From NCBI GenBank assembly GCA_964630795.1, contig CAZVWF010000002.1, positions 40,867-104,866 on the forward strand: 64,000 nt of DNA. The letters run 5' to 3'. This DNA comes from SZUA-117 sp964630795. Lineage in GTDB: Bacteria; Pseudomonadota; Gammaproteobacteria; Steroidobacterales; Woeseiaceae. The position numbers and the translations under genes were made by a program. Below the pieces are notes generated by a model, which saw only the letters and a program-made list of their open reading frames with translations, did not search any database and was not told the DNA's origin. Position 1 is the first letter of the stretch; every line of letters starts with the position of its first letter. Positions 34,606-43,965 of the stretch are shown piece by piece.

Positions 34606-35855
34606 GGGGTGCCCCCGGTGCCCTCAGGACGACGGGGACCGGCACCGGCCGGCTGCTGGCCCGCCGGACCATTGCGTCGATCACCGCGGCTTTCCGCGCC
34701 CATGACGGAAACACGAATGCCGGACGTCACCTGCCCGAGCGGTGTCGTCACCAGGTCGGCGCCAGCCTCGAGACCCTTGCCAACAATCGCCTCTGAGTCG
34801 TTCTGCCAGTCAATCTCGATGTCCCGGCGCCGCAGAATGCCGTCTTCGACGGTATAGACGTAAGTTCCCTGGTAGATAGCGGTGTTCGGGATGACGAGCA
34901 CGTCCGGGAGTACCCTGCCGTCAATCTCTGCGGTCACGTACTGGCCGATTTTGAGTGGAGAGCGGCCCTCGCTTTTCGGCCCGAACGGGTCATCGATCTG
35001 GGCGATGACGTGCAACTGTCGCGCGGATTCGTCGATCGCGCCTTCCGTCCTGACGAGCTTTGCGCGCCATACCTCCTCGTCGATGAGGTCTGACTTGATC
35101 AAGGCATCAATTCTGCCCGCCGTCGACGAGTCCGCGTAGCGGTAGCTTTCGGGCAGGTCGATGAAGCCGAGGTCGCGATTCCGCAGAGGCAGGCGAATTT
35201 CGATGACGTCGGTTGCATAAATCTCTGCGAGTTGCGTATTGGGTCCAACGACCTGTCCGAGGTCGACGAGCTTTCGAATGACGCGACCTGCGAATGGCGC
35301 AACGATACTCGTGCGCTCCAGGTCGAGTCGCGCCTTGGTCAGCGCAGACTCCGCAGAATCGACGCGGGCACGGGCGGCCTCAAGTTGCGGAATGCGCAGC
35401 ACGAGGTCGGAAGGCTCACCTTCATTCCCCAGGCGCTCCCAGTCTTCTCTTGCCTGTTCTGAGCGCGCGGTCGCCTCTGCCAGCGCCTGTTTGGCATCGG
35501 CGAGCGATGCCTGCGAGATCTGGACGTCAGCTTCGTAATCTCGAGGATCGATCTGGCCGAGCACATCCCCCTTCTCGAAGAACCCACCGTCCCGGACATT
35601 TTCATTGATCGACACGATCTGGCCGCCAACCTGTGCGACCAGCATGCTCCTGGTTCTAGGCTGGACCGTGCCATAGCTCTGCAGCTTGACCTGGTAGTCG
35701 CGCGGCAACACCGGCTGCGTTTCGACCGTCATCGAGGGACCACTGAAAGCCGGACGTTGCGGCGTCGCCGGCGGGTTCAGCCGAATCAGGACAGCGATAG
35801 CGATGAGCCCGCCGAATATGGCGATCGGGATCAGCTTTTTAATATTCAAATTCAT
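34602..35855 (-). CDS. RND efflux periplasmic adaptor (membrane fusion protein)
   Basis: The 417-residue protein has an N-terminal signal anchor (IPIAIFGGLIAIAVLI), then lipoyl and beta-barrel motifs: VQPRTRSMLVAQVGGQIVSI near 65-84 and FAGRVIRKLVDLGQVVGPN near 188-206. A coiled-coil hairpin lies between them (about 105-175). The C-terminus is low-complexity, rich in Gly, Pro and Arg (GNGPAGQQ-like). It bridges the outer-membrane channel and the permease encoded on either side. Confidence 0.93.
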   Translation of the reverse strand: MNLNIKKLIPIAIFGGLIAIAVLIRLNPPATPQRPAFSGPSMTVETQPVLPRDYQVKLQSYGTVQPRTRSMLVAQVGGQIVSINENVRDGGFFEKGDVLGQIDPRDYEADVQISQASLADAKQALAEATARSEQAREDWERLGNEGEPSDLVLRIPQLEAARARVDSAESALTKARLDLERTSIVAPFAGRVIRKLVDLGQVVGPNTQLAEIYATDVIEIRLPLRNRDLGFIDLPESYRYADSSTAGRIDALIKSDLIDEEVWRAKLVRTEGAIDESARQLHVIAQIDDPFGPKSEGRSPLKIGQYVTAEIDGRVLPDVLVIPNTAIYQGTYVYTVEDGILRRRDIEIDWQNDSEAIVGKGLEAGADLVTTPLGQVTSGIRVSVMGAESRGDRRNGPAGQQPAGAGPRRPEGTGGTP

Positions 35856-35860
35856 TAATG

Positions 35861-37243
35861 TTATTCACCGAGTGTGAACTCGCCGCCGAGCGACAAGAAT
35901 AATCCAATACGGTTCTGCAGACGCTGATTTTTCAGCTGGACCACCTGCGCCTCGGCATCGAAGGCCTGGCGCTGTGACTCGAGGACTGTCGTATACGTGA
36001 CCAGGCCGCGTTGATACTGCTCGAGCGCGAGGTCCAGCGCCGCTGCCGAGTTCGCCTCGGCCTCGACAAAGGACTCGTAGCGCTCTTTCAGGGAGACGCT
36101 TCGCGAAATTGCGTTCTCGACATCGGCGAAAGCGCGAAAGACGAGATCGAGATACTGCTGTTCGGCAATCTGCACCCGGGCCAGTGCCTGTTCTTCGAGC
36201 GCCCGCAGGCGGCCGGCCTGAAAAAGCGGCTGTACCAGTCCGCCTGCGATCGACCAGCTGGAGTCGCCGTCCAGCAAGTTCGAAAACTCTGTAGAAGTGA
36301 CGCCGGTGCTGCCCACCAGGGACAGGCTTGGAAACCGGGCCTTGTGCGCCGCTGCCAGATCGGCATCTGCGGAAAGCAAGCGCAACCACGACTCCTGCAA
36401 GTCCGTTCTGCGCGTCAATAGCTCTGAAGGCAGGCCGGCCGGTACCGGATCATCGATGACGGGTAATTCACCTGAAATATCCATCCGGCCGTCAGGATAG
36501 CGGGCCAGTGCCAACTGAAGGTCGGCAATGGACTCCGCATATGTCTGTTCTGCCTGCGCGTAGTTGGCCTGTTGACGCTCGACCTGGTTGCGTGCCAGGT
36601 AGAGATCGAGCGCGTCATTCAGGCCCTGACGATATCCACTGGCCACGATGTCCATGGCTTCCGCTGTATTGTCGAGGCGGCGTTTTGCAACACCGAGAAG
36701 CTGCCGGGCTTCCATGACGTTGAAGACTGCACGGACCGTTGCCGCCGCAAGTTCACGCTCGACCTGCGCGAGGCGCGCAGCCTGTGCCCGGTAGTCCAGT
36801 TGCGCAGCCTGCTGCTGCTTGCTGAGTCTGCCCCACAGATCCACTTCCCAGCGTGAATCGAGTGATGCATCGAAGGATTCGGCCTCGATACGAGCACCAC
36901 TGATATCGTCGAAACCACGACGTGACCCGCCCAGCGAAACATTCAAATCGGGGTAACGATTGGCACCGGTAACCACGACCGCCTGTTCCGCCTGGTACAG
37001 GCGGGCACGCTCCTGCTGGAGCGGGTAGTTGCCGGCCATTGCCTCGCGCACGTAGTCCGTGAGTTGCCGGCTATCGAAAGCGTCCAGCCAGTCGATGTCA
37101 ACAGCACCCGCTTCACCACCACGCACCCAGCCCTCCGGGACCACGAGGTTTTCAGTTTCAGGCGCGATAGCGGTGCTGCCACAACCGGCGAGCAGTCCTG
37201 CCGCGATGAGCAGCATTGCATTTTTAATCAGAGGGTTACGCAT
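35861..37243 (-). CDS. RND efflux outer-membrane channel lipoprotein (NodT/OprM family)
   Basis: The 460-residue protein starts at the ATG at 37243, giving a lipoprotein signal ending at C21 (LLIAAGLLAGCGS). It then has the two OEP repeats of TolC-like channels, with LARNQVERQQANYAQAEQ and the late LALEQYQRGLVTYTTVLESQ. The frame remains open upstream to 37345, but that part lacks a signal peptide. It is the first gene of the efflux operon, 5 bp before the adaptor. Confidence 0.93.
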   Translation of the reverse strand: MRNPLIKNAMLLIAAGLLAGCGSTAIAPETENLVVPEGWVRGGEAGAVDIDWLDAFDSRQLTDYVREAMAGNYPLQQERARLYQAEQAVVVTGANRYPDLNVSLGGSRRGFDDISGARIEAESFDASLDSRWEVDLWGRLSKQQQAAQLDYRAQAARLAQVERELAAATVRAVFNVMEARQLLGVAKRRLDNTAEAMDIVASGYRQGLNDALDLYLARNQVERQQANYAQAEQTYAESIADLQLALARYPDGRMDISGELPVIDDPVPAGLPSELLTRRTDLQESWLRLLSADADLAAAHKARFPSLSLVGSTGVTSTEFSNLLDGDSSWSIAGGLVQPLFQAGRLRALEEQALARVQIAEQQYLDLVFRAFADVENAISRSVSLKERYESFVEAEANSAAALDLALEQYQRGLVTYTTVLESQRQAFDAEAQVVQLKNQRLQNRIGLFLSLGGEFTLGE

Positions 37244-37519
37244 TTTTCGTGGCCCGTGCTGGGGCGCCGGTGAACGGGACATCAGTATCCCAAGAACCGG
37301 GCGGCTGAAAAAGCGCTCTTGTCTGTTCTTTACAAATTGAAACAATTACTTACCACCGGAAACAGCTGCATTTTTTGATTTGGCGGGGTTCCGCACACAG
37401 CTACCCTGCATGAAACCGGATTGATTCATCCGCCTGTCCATCGGCACGGTTCAGCTATAGTTAAGTTTGCAGAGCACATTATTTGACAACCTGATTCAGG
37501 GCTCGTCCGGGGGTGGGCG

Positions 37520-38059
37520 ATGAAACAAATAAAAGCCAGGTTGTTTGTACTCTACATTGTCGGCACGTTCGCATTGGCACTGGCTGTTTCGCCCGCTGTG
37601 GGCCAGGAGAATAACCTTACGCCGACTGAATCTTCCCAGGCTGACAGCATTGAAGAAGTCACCGTCTATGGTGAGAAAAACATGATTCGTCTGCGCACCG
37701 AATTCGAACTGGCTCAGACGAACTTGTTCGTCGTCTTCAACGCGATTAACAGTAACGACGAGTTCGACATCGAATGCGAGTATGAGCGGCGTCTCGGGTC
37801 TTACCGCAAGTACCATGTCTGCACGCCAAAATTTGCGACGCGCCAGCCCGCCCATGAGGGCGCAGGCTTTCTCGTCCGCAACAATCAGACGGGTGAAGTG
37901 CAGTCCGTAACGCATCGCAGTATTCGGTTGGACAAGGAACTGTGGGCCGAAATGAAGTTACTGCTCGAAGAGAATGCCAACCTGCGCCAGGCATTCCTCG
38001 ACCTGCAATCGGCCAAGGATGCAATTGACGCAGAAAAACAAAGACGCGAAAACGACTGA
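37520..38059 (+). CDS. Secreted protein of unknown function
   Basis: The 179-residue protein has a signal peptide (LYIVGTFALALAVSPAVG). A short segment EEVTVYGEK follows, like the sequence that precedes the plug of TonB-dependent receptors. A compact domain has two cysteines (DIECEYERRLG, then YHVCTPKF), and a C-terminal helix is predicted to form a short coiled coil (LLEENANLRQAFLDLQS). No barrel follows, so it is not a receptor. GGGGGTGGG precedes the ATG. It diverges from the efflux operon, but I see no regulatory domain. Confidence 0.6.
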   Translation: MKQIKARLFVLYIVGTFALALAVSPAVGQENNLTPTESSQADSIEEVTVYGEKNMIRLRTEFELAQTNLFVVFNAINSNDEFDIECEYERRLGSYRKYHVCTPKFATRQPAHEGAGFLVRNNQTGEVQSVTHRSIRLDKELWAEMKLLLEENANLRQAFLDLQSAKDAIDAEKQRREND

Positions 38060-38067
38060 GCCGGTCG

Positions 38068-38214
38068 TCAGGGTATAAACAATCGTGTGAGCGATTGAAA
38101 TTGCCTGTTGTCTAATCCGGCACAATCGTGGTTGCCATCCAGCGCGACCTGGTCAGCGAGAACCAGCAACTCGCCATAGCGAACCACGTGGGGTATGCAG
38201 TCGGCATACGGCAT
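38068..38214 (-). pseudogene. Possible leftover 3' end of a gene, or a 48-residue ORF
   Basis: A leftward frame open from 38265 to a stop at 38068 shows strong G/C third-position bias. It reads like the C-terminal part of a protein (INPDGMPYADCIPHVVRYGE, then LLVLADQVALDGNHDC). The only ATG, at 38214, gives 48 residues, and a stop at 38266-38268 cuts it off upstream. I do not recognise a family. The rest of the region 38060-38430 holds no other gene that I can support. Confidence 0.3.
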
Positions 38215-38430
38215 GCCGTCCGGATTGATGCGTTCGATTTCCTGTTCCGGGGGGAATGCCTGACATCAGACCACCACTACCCGCATTGCAACACTCCGAA
38301 TTATCTCCTCCACGAATCTCTTCTTTGCGTTCTGTCGCTATCTGGCTTGCGCTTTTTGAGTGATCCTGCCTGGCGCAGGCATGTCTTATCTGTATGATTT
38401 AAATAAGAATTTCGGTATTATCAGGCAGGA

Positions 38431-38796
38431 ATGAAAGTAGCCACCGAGAAACGCAATGCGCGCATCCGGGCGACGATTTGCGATATCCCGAAGGGATCGG
38501 TAGCGAGCTACGGGCAAATAGCAGAGATCGCGGGGATACCGCGTGGCGCGAGACAGGTCGGTTACGCCTTGCGCCACCTTCCCGACAGGCACGAGGTTCC
38601 CTGGCATCGCGTCGTAAGGGCGTCGGGTGAAATCGCGATGCGTGCAGGCAGTGACGGGCACAGGGAGCAAAAGAAGCGTCTGCAGAACGAAGATATTGCG
38701 ATCCTGAATGGTCGCGTCGACATGAAGAAGTACCGCTGGCAACCGGACCTCGATGAGTTGCTCTGGAAGCCCAGCGCTGCCTGGGATGATGAATAG
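38431..38796 (+). CDS. Alkyltransferase-like DNA-binding protein (ATL)
   Basis: The 121-residue protein has the O6-alkylguanine transferase DNA-binding fold: GSVASYGQIAEIAGIPRGAR near 22-41 and VGYALRHLP. The catalytic PCHRV motif is PWHRV, with tryptophan at position 58 in place of the reactive cysteine. ATL proteins bind O6-alkylguanine and hand the lesion to nucleotide excision repair instead of repairing it directly. The AGGCAGGAATG context gives a good ribosome binding site. The length matches E. coli Atl (about 129). Confidence 0.92.
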   Translation: MKVATEKRNARIRATICDIPKGSVASYGQIAEIAGIPRGARQVGYALRHLPDRHEVPWHRVVRASGEIAMRAGSDGHREQKKRLQNEDIAILNGRVDMKKYRWQPDLDELLWKPSAAWDDE

Positions 38797-38907
38797 ATGA
38801 AGCGAAAACAGCGTTCGCGCTACCTCGCCTGGCTACTGGATCCACACCAGTGTGAAGCGCCGGTGGTTGAGGATCTGTGCCATGGTGGCGAAGGAATCAT
38901 GGTATGA
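38797..38907 (+). CDS. Possible 36-residue ORF bridging atl and a hydrolase gene
   Basis: An ATG immediately follows the atl stop (TAGATG), and the frame ends in a TGA overlapping the next gene's ATG (ATGA). The product would be MKRKQRSRYLAWLLDPHQ followed by 18 more residues, with two cysteines. Such exact stop/start linkage on both sides is what translational coupling looks like, but the sequence is too short to judge coding potential. No family recognised. Confidence 0.3.
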   Translation: MKRKQRSRYLAWLLDPHQCEAPVVEDLCHGGEGIMV

Positions 38908-39407
38908 CTCGGCCGATGGTGGTGTTTTCTCACGGCCAGGAAAGTGGTCCATGGGGTACCAAGATCAACGTCATGGCCGAAACGGTGCGTGATATGGGCT
39001 GCGAGGCGGACAGCATCGACTACCAGGGCATTGCCGATCCCTCCGAACGCGTCGCCAAACTGATCGAGTACTGCAAACCCCTCACCTCGCCGCTGGTCCT
39101 CGTGGGTTCCAGCATGGGCGGCCATGTGGCCACGGCGGCCGCCGACAGTGTGAGCGCGATCGGTTTGTTCGTGCTCGCACCGGCGTACTATGTGGACGGC
39201 TATGAGGACCTGACGCCGCCAGCGCCGAATATCCCGGTCAGTATCGTGCATGGCTGGAACGACGACATCGTGCCAGTGGAGAACAGCATCCGGTACGCTG
39301 GCGAGTACAAAGCAAGTCTGCACATTGTCGATGGAGATCACCGCTTGACGGCGAACATTGATGAGATCTGTTACGACCTGGCCGGTTTCATCAATGCACT
39401 GCCCTGA
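38904..39407 (+). CDS. Small alpha/beta-hydrolase
   Basis: The 167-residue protein has a minimal alpha/beta-hydrolase fold with a full apparent triad: the serine in VLVGSSMGGH (about 71-80), the aspartate in VHGWNDDIVP, and the histidine in VDGDHRL. MVVFSHGQESG supplies the oxyanion region. Its size resembles YcfP/YqiA-type esterases. The ATG at 38904 overlaps the stop of the preceding short ORF. Substrate unknown. Confidence 0.8.
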   Translation: MTRPMVVFSHGQESGPWGTKINVMAETVRDMGCEADSIDYQGIADPSERVAKLIEYCKPLTSPLVLVGSSMGGHVATAAADSVSAIGLFVLAPAYYVDGYEDLTPPAPNIPVSIVHGWNDDIVPVENSIRYAGEYKASLHIVDGDHRLTANIDEICYDLAGFINALP

Positions 39408-39473
39408 GTCCGGAATGAATCTTGCGAGAAACGTCGAGGTCCGGTTTGACGCTCATAAGCGTGACTCCGGTGG

Positions 39474-40421
39474 CTATCGGGAAGCAGACCGATCCCGGTC
39501 GATAAATGCGGCGAGACCGCGAAGCCCTGGTACGGGTTCCGTAATAACCCAGGTTGGAATCGACTGCATGTATTCGCGAAATCGATTTTTGTCCTCGAAT
39601 CGTTGTCTGAATCCTGAATTCGCAATGAGTTCGGGATAGGAAGGTACGATACCGCCAGCAATGTAAACGCCACCCGTTGCCCCGGTAATTAACGCGAGGT
39701 CCGCGGCGGCAGTGCCGAGGAAGCGGTAGAACTGGTTGATCGTAGCGGCCTTGGCGTTGGTCGATGGCGCGGAGAAGACATCCTCGGGGGACGCCAGGGT
39801 TTCATCGTGCATAGCCGTGTGGAGCGCCAGTAACCCCGGCCCGGAAAGTACACGCTCGGCTGACACATGCCCGTAGCGATCACGCAGTCGTGTCAGGATT
39901 TGCTCCTCGCGTAAATCGCGGGCCGGTAATGTAACGTGGCCGCCTTCGCCGCACATCGCAGCGCCCCCTTCAACCCAGGCGGCCATACCGAGGCCACTGC
40001 CCGGGCCCAGTACAGCCATTGTTCCATCACGATAGTGGGTCGCCTCACCGATCTCGAGTCGATCCTTGTCGCCGAAGACTGGCAACGCGAAGGCAATGGC
40101 GTGAAAGTCATTGACGAGTTCAACCGTGTCGAAACCGACGGCAGCGAGTGATGCGGGGCTGAAGTGCCAGTCGCGATTCATCATGGAGATTTCATCGCTT
40201 TCGACGGGCGCAGCAACGGCGAGTACAGCATGCGAAGGCGGGTTCTTTGTCGCTTTGAGATAATCGCTGAGCTTGGCCTCCAGGCTGTGGTGGTCATCGT
40301 TCCAGGAAATTTGCAGGTTATTGATTGATTCCCCGTCGTACACGGCAATCCGGCACGACGTTGCCCCGACATCAGCGATCAACCAGTTGTTGTTTTTTTG
40401 TTGCATATTGAGGGCTAGCAT
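39474..40421 (-). CDS. glk: Glucokinase
   Basis: Glucokinase phosphorylates glucose to glucose 6-phosphate with ATP. The 315-residue protein has the ATP phosphate loop LIADVGATSCRIAVYDG near 14-30, the catalytic ELVNDFHAIAFALP with aspartate near 103, and the GPGSGLGMAAWVEG and CGEGGHVTLP segments typical of bacterial Glk. A GGVYIAGGIVP segment closes the ATP site. I chose the ATG at 40421; an ATG five codons later is equally possible, and neither has a clear ribosome binding site. Confidence 0.92.
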   Translation of the reverse strand: MLALNMQQKNNNWLIADVGATSCRIAVYDGESINNLQISWNDDHHSLEAKLSDYLKATKNPPSHAVLAVAAPVESDEISMMNRDWHFSPASLAAVGFDTVELVNDFHAIAFALPVFGDKDRLEIGEATHYRDGTMAVLGPGSGLGMAAWVEGGAAMCGEGGHVTLPARDLREEQILTRLRDRYGHVSAERVLSGPGLLALHTAMHDETLASPEDVFSAPSTNAKAATINQFYRFLGTAAADLALITGATGGVYIAGGIVPSYPELIANSGFRQRFEDKNRFREYMQSIPTWVITEPVPGLRGLAAFIDRDRSASR

Positions 40422-40485
40422 TACCGCGTCTTGTAAAAAAATCAATGGTTTGCGCGGTTGTCGAAACGGGTAAGATTGGCACCCC

Positions 40486-42960
40486 ATGAGCTTCTCCCAA
40501 CGAATTTTTCGCCCGTGGTACTGGTTCGCCGGCAAGGTTTTCAGCCTGTGGGCTCGTCCTGCTGTACGGCCGGAGGATCCGGCAGAGATGTTTGCGGGTG
40601 CCAATGTACCGATCTGTTATGTCCTCGAAACCGGCGGTCTGGCCGATATGCTTGCGCTGGAGCGGCTCTGCCGAATTCATGGCCTGCCATCGCCGACCTC
40701 ATCACTCAATTTTTGCGGCCGGAACGAGTCGCGTCGTGTCATCGTCCTGCAGCGGATGAGCGGGTTTCTCTTTCGCAGAAAGCGAGCCCGGGGATCGCAA
40801 CGTCTCGACCGGCTGATGCGTGCAAGTATTGAGGCCGGAGGTGAGGATCTGCTCCTGATTCCCGTCGGTATCTACTGGGGCCGGGCACCGAAGAAGGAAC
40901 AGTCCTGGTTAACGGTGTTGTTTTCGGAAAACTGGGATGTCGCAGGGCGCACACGAAAATTCCTGACGACTTTGTTCCAGGGGCGCAATACGCTGCTTCG
41001 CTTCAGCAATGCATTGCCGCTGAGTTCGATTGTGCAGAACGGGCTCGACCCGGACGTTGCGTATCGAAAAGTGTCAAGGGTCCTGCGTGTTCATTTTCGT
41101 CAGCGCCGTGCCGCCACGGTCGGACCGGATCTTTCCCATCGGCGTACGCTGGTCAATGCGGTGTTAACTGATCCGAACGTGCGGGCAGCGATCGATTCCG
41201 AGGCGGGGGACAGCCGCGCCAAACTCGAACGGGCCACGCAAAAAGCGCGCAGATATGCACAGGAAATTGCCGCACATATTTCCTATCCCACCGTCCGTGT
41301 CATCGAACGATTTTTGGGTTGGGTATGGAACAGAATTTACGACGGAATCGAATTACAGCATATTGACAAGCTGTACGAGGTGGCCCGCGACCACGAAATT
41401 GTTTACGTGCCTTGTCATCGCAGTCACTTCGACTACCTGTTGCTGAGTTACATCGTCTACCAGCAGGGCTTGAGCCTGCCGCACGTTGCCGCGGGCGTGA
41501 ACCTGAATATGCCGCTGGTCGGCGCCATCCTGCGACGGGGCGGCGCGTTTTATCTGCGCCGAAGTTTTAAAGGCAACCGCTTGTATGCGTCGGTCTTTAA
41601 TGCGTATCTGCGCCAGATCCTGGTGCGCGGCCACTCGATTGAATACTTCGTCGAAGGGACACGCAGCCGCACAGGCCGGTTACTGACGCCGAAAGCCGGC
41701 ATGCTTGCGATGACGGTGAATTCCTATATTCACAACCAGGGCCTGCCAGTCGTTTTTATGCCGGTGTATTTCGGCTACGAAAAACTCATTGAAGGCGGCT
41801 CATTCATCTCCGAACTGAGCGGCGCCAAGAAAAAGAAGGAGTCGCTGTTCGGGCTCATTAGTTCGATTCGTTCGTTGCGAGAGTATTTCGGCAAGGTCTA
41901 CGTCAACATTGGTGAGCCAATTCACCTCGACAAAATGCTCGATGCTCGCGAACCAGGCTGGCGCGAGAAGGGCCCGGGCGAGGAACGGCCCGCGTGGATC
42001 AGCGACGTCATCAACGATCTCGGTGTCCGTATTATGGGGGGCATCAATGCGGCCGCTGCGGTTACGCCGATCAGCCTGTTGGCCTATGCATTGCTGGCGA
42101 CGCCGAAGCAGTCCATGGGCGAGCTCGAACTCAAGGCGCAAATCGGCCTGAGCCTTCGCTTGCTCAATCGGTTCCGCTATTCGGGTGATGTCACCATTCC
42201 GGATCTCGATGCGGAAGACATCATCGATCACGGTGACAAGTTGGGTGTCATCGATCGCACGGCGCACCCGCTGGGGGATATCGTCAGCATGACAGAGCGA
42301 AATGCCGTGCTGATGACGTACTTCAGAAACAACATCCAGCATCTTTTCGCCGTGCCGGCATCAATTGCTTGCTGCTTTATTCAGGGTCGTCGCCTGGCGC
42401 ATGAAGAACTGCAGCGCCTGATCCGAATGATCTACCCGTTTATGCGCGTTGAATTACAGCTCAAATGGGATGAGAAGGACATTGATGATGTGACGACATC
42501 AGCGATTGAGGCACTGATCGAGCAGGAGATCCTGGTCCGCGACGGTAATCAGCTGGTTCGCCCGCCAGCGGGTTCGGCGCCGGCATTCCAGTTAATGATG
42601 CTTGGTCAGTCGATGGTGCCGATGCTGCAGCGCTTCTACCTTGTAATTGCGCTGCTCGTCAGGAACGGTTCAGGCACGCTGTCCCGCGAGAAGCTCGAGG
42701 GGCTGTGTCAGAAAAGTGCCCAGCGCCTCGCGATGATCTACGGATTGCATTCGCCGGATTTTTTCGACAAAGCACTCTTCCAGGATTTCATTCGCACGCT
42801 GCGCGAGCGTGAGGTGGTGCGTCGAAACGAGGCGGGATTCCTCGAGTTCGGCGATGACATCAAACGCATTGGCGAGGATGCCCGGCTCGTACTCGGCGAG
42901 GAGATCCGGCACAGTATTCTTTCGCTGACATTTTCCGGGCCGGGATTCGATCGCCTGTGA
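40486..42960 (+). CDS. plsB: Glycerol-3-phosphate 1-O-acyltransferase
   Basis: PlsB makes lysophosphatidate, the first step in membrane phospholipid synthesis, at the inner membrane. The 824-residue length is typical. The acyltransferase motif I is HRSHFD (H311, D316), followed by GGAFYLRRSFKG, FVEGTRSRTGRLLTPK and a VFMPVYFGYEKLIEGGS segment. Its stop overlaps the start of trhO by 4 bp (GTGA). A TAAGAT lies just before the ATG, so the leader may be very short. Confidence 0.97.
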   Translation: MSFSQRIFRPWYWFAGKVFSLWARPAVRPEDPAEMFAGANVPICYVLETGGLADMLALERLCRIHGLPSPTSSLNFCGRNESRRVIVLQRMSGFLFRRKRARGSQRLDRLMRASIEAGGEDLLLIPVGIYWGRAPKKEQSWLTVLFSENWDVAGRTRKFLTTLFQGRNTLLRFSNALPLSSIVQNGLDPDVAYRKVSRVLRVHFRQRRAATVGPDLSHRRTLVNAVLTDPNVRAAIDSEAGDSRAKLERATQKARRYAQEIAAHISYPTVRVIERFLGWVWNRIYDGIELQHIDKLYEVARDHEIVYVPCHRSHFDYLLLSYIVYQQGLSLPHVAAGVNLNMPLVGAILRRGGAFYLRRSFKGNRLYASVFNAYLRQILVRGHSIEYFVEGTRSRTGRLLTPKAGMLAMTVNSYIHNQGLPVVFMPVYFGYEKLIEGGSFISELSGAKKKKESLFGLISSIRSLREYFGKVYVNIGEPIHLDKMLDAREPGWREKGPGEERPAWISDVINDLGVRIMGGINAAAAVTPISLLAYALLATPKQSMGELELKAQIGLSLRLLNRFRYSGDVTIPDLDAEDIIDHGDKLGVIDRTAHPLGDIVSMTERNAVLMTYFRNNIQHLFAVPASIACCFIQGRRLAHEELQRLIRMIYPFMRVELQLKWDEKDIDDVTTSAIEALIEQEILVRDGNQLVRPPAGSAPAFQLMMLGQSMVPMLQRFYLVIALLVRNGSGTLSREKLEGLCQKSAQRLAMIYGLHSPDFFDKALFQDFIRTLREREVVRRNEAGFLEFGDDIKRIGEDARLVLGEEIRHSILSLTFSGPGFDRL

Positions 42961-43871
42961 ACGTCGTTTCGTTTTATCGTTTCACTGATGTGAATGACCC
43001 CGATGCCGTGCGGGGTCGCCTCCAGGTTTTGTGCGACAAGGAGGGGCTCCTGGGCACGATCCTGGTCGCGTGCGAGGGCGTCAATGGCACCCTGGCCGGC
43101 GAGGCTGAGTCCATTCGATCCGTTTTTGCCTGGATCGAAGGGAAGCTGTCACTCGATGCACCCATCGAGGGCCGCTGGACGGAGGCGGATGCTGCGCCGT
43201 TCCGACGCATGCGCGTCAAGGTCAAAAAGGAAATCGTGACGCTGGGACGGCCCGATATCCGGCCCGACAAATTGACCGGCAAACATGTCGGTGTCAGGGA
43301 GTGGAACGAGCTGATCAGGGATCCGGACACAGTGGTCATCGACACGCGCAACCAGTATGAATTCGAAGTCGGTACGTTCCAAAACGCTGTTGATCCGGAG
43401 ACGGACAATTTTCGCGAGTTTCCGGAGTACGCATGCCAGCTCGCGGAATCGGATCCTGACCGGAAACTGGCGATGTTCTGCACCGGTGGTATCCGCTGCG
43501 AGAAGGCCACGGCACTGATGATGGAGCTCGGGTTCAGCGAGGTCTATCAGCTTCAGGGTGGCATACTCAAATATCTCGAGAACGTCGACGACAGCGACAA
43601 CCTGTGGCAGGGTGAGTGCTTCGTATTCGATACCCGGGTTGCCGTCGATCGTGATCGCGCCGAGGGCGGCTATGTGCAGTGCCACGCCTGCCGGCGACCG
43701 CTCAGCTCGGACGACCTCGCGTCACCGCAATACCGTGAGGGCGTGTCCTGCCCGAGGTGCGTCGATTCACTGGACGGCGAACGCGCCAAGCGTCTCGAAG
43801 AACGACGCAAACAGGTCGGGCTCGCAGAGGCGCGAGGTGAAGCGCATATCGGTGCCGTTCTCGACGACTGA
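42957..43871 (+). CDS. trhO: tRNA uridine(34) hydroxylase TrhO (rhodanese domain)
   Basis: TrhO uses oxygen to hydroxylate U34 of certain tRNAs, the first step to 5-carboxymethoxyuridine-type modifications. The 304-residue protein has the N-terminal acylphosphatase-like domain (ILVACEGVNGTLAG near 35-48) and a rhodanese domain with C175 (MFCTGGIRCEKA). A C-terminal CxxC pair (CHACRRP, CPRC) is present. It starts with GTG overlapping the plsB stop. Confidence 0.93.
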   Translation: MNVVSFYRFTDVNDPDAVRGRLQVLCDKEGLLGTILVACEGVNGTLAGEAESIRSVFAWIEGKLSLDAPIEGRWTEADAAPFRRMRVKVKKEIVTLGRPDIRPDKLTGKHVGVREWNELIRDPDTVVIDTRNQYEFEVGTFQNAVDPETDNFREFPEYACQLAESDPDRKLAMFCTGGIRCEKATALMMELGFSEVYQLQGGILKYLENVDDSDNLWQGECFVFDTRVAVDRDRAEGGYVQCHACRRPLSSDDLASPQYREGVSCPRCVDSLDGERAKRLEERRKQVGLAEARGEAHIGAVLDD

Positions 43872-43965
43872 GCAGAACCAGAAACGCGCGCCGGCCATGG
43901 GCTGTTACATTGGTATGACCGATGTCGAGCTTGATCTCACCTGACGCTGATTGTGCATCCGGGAG

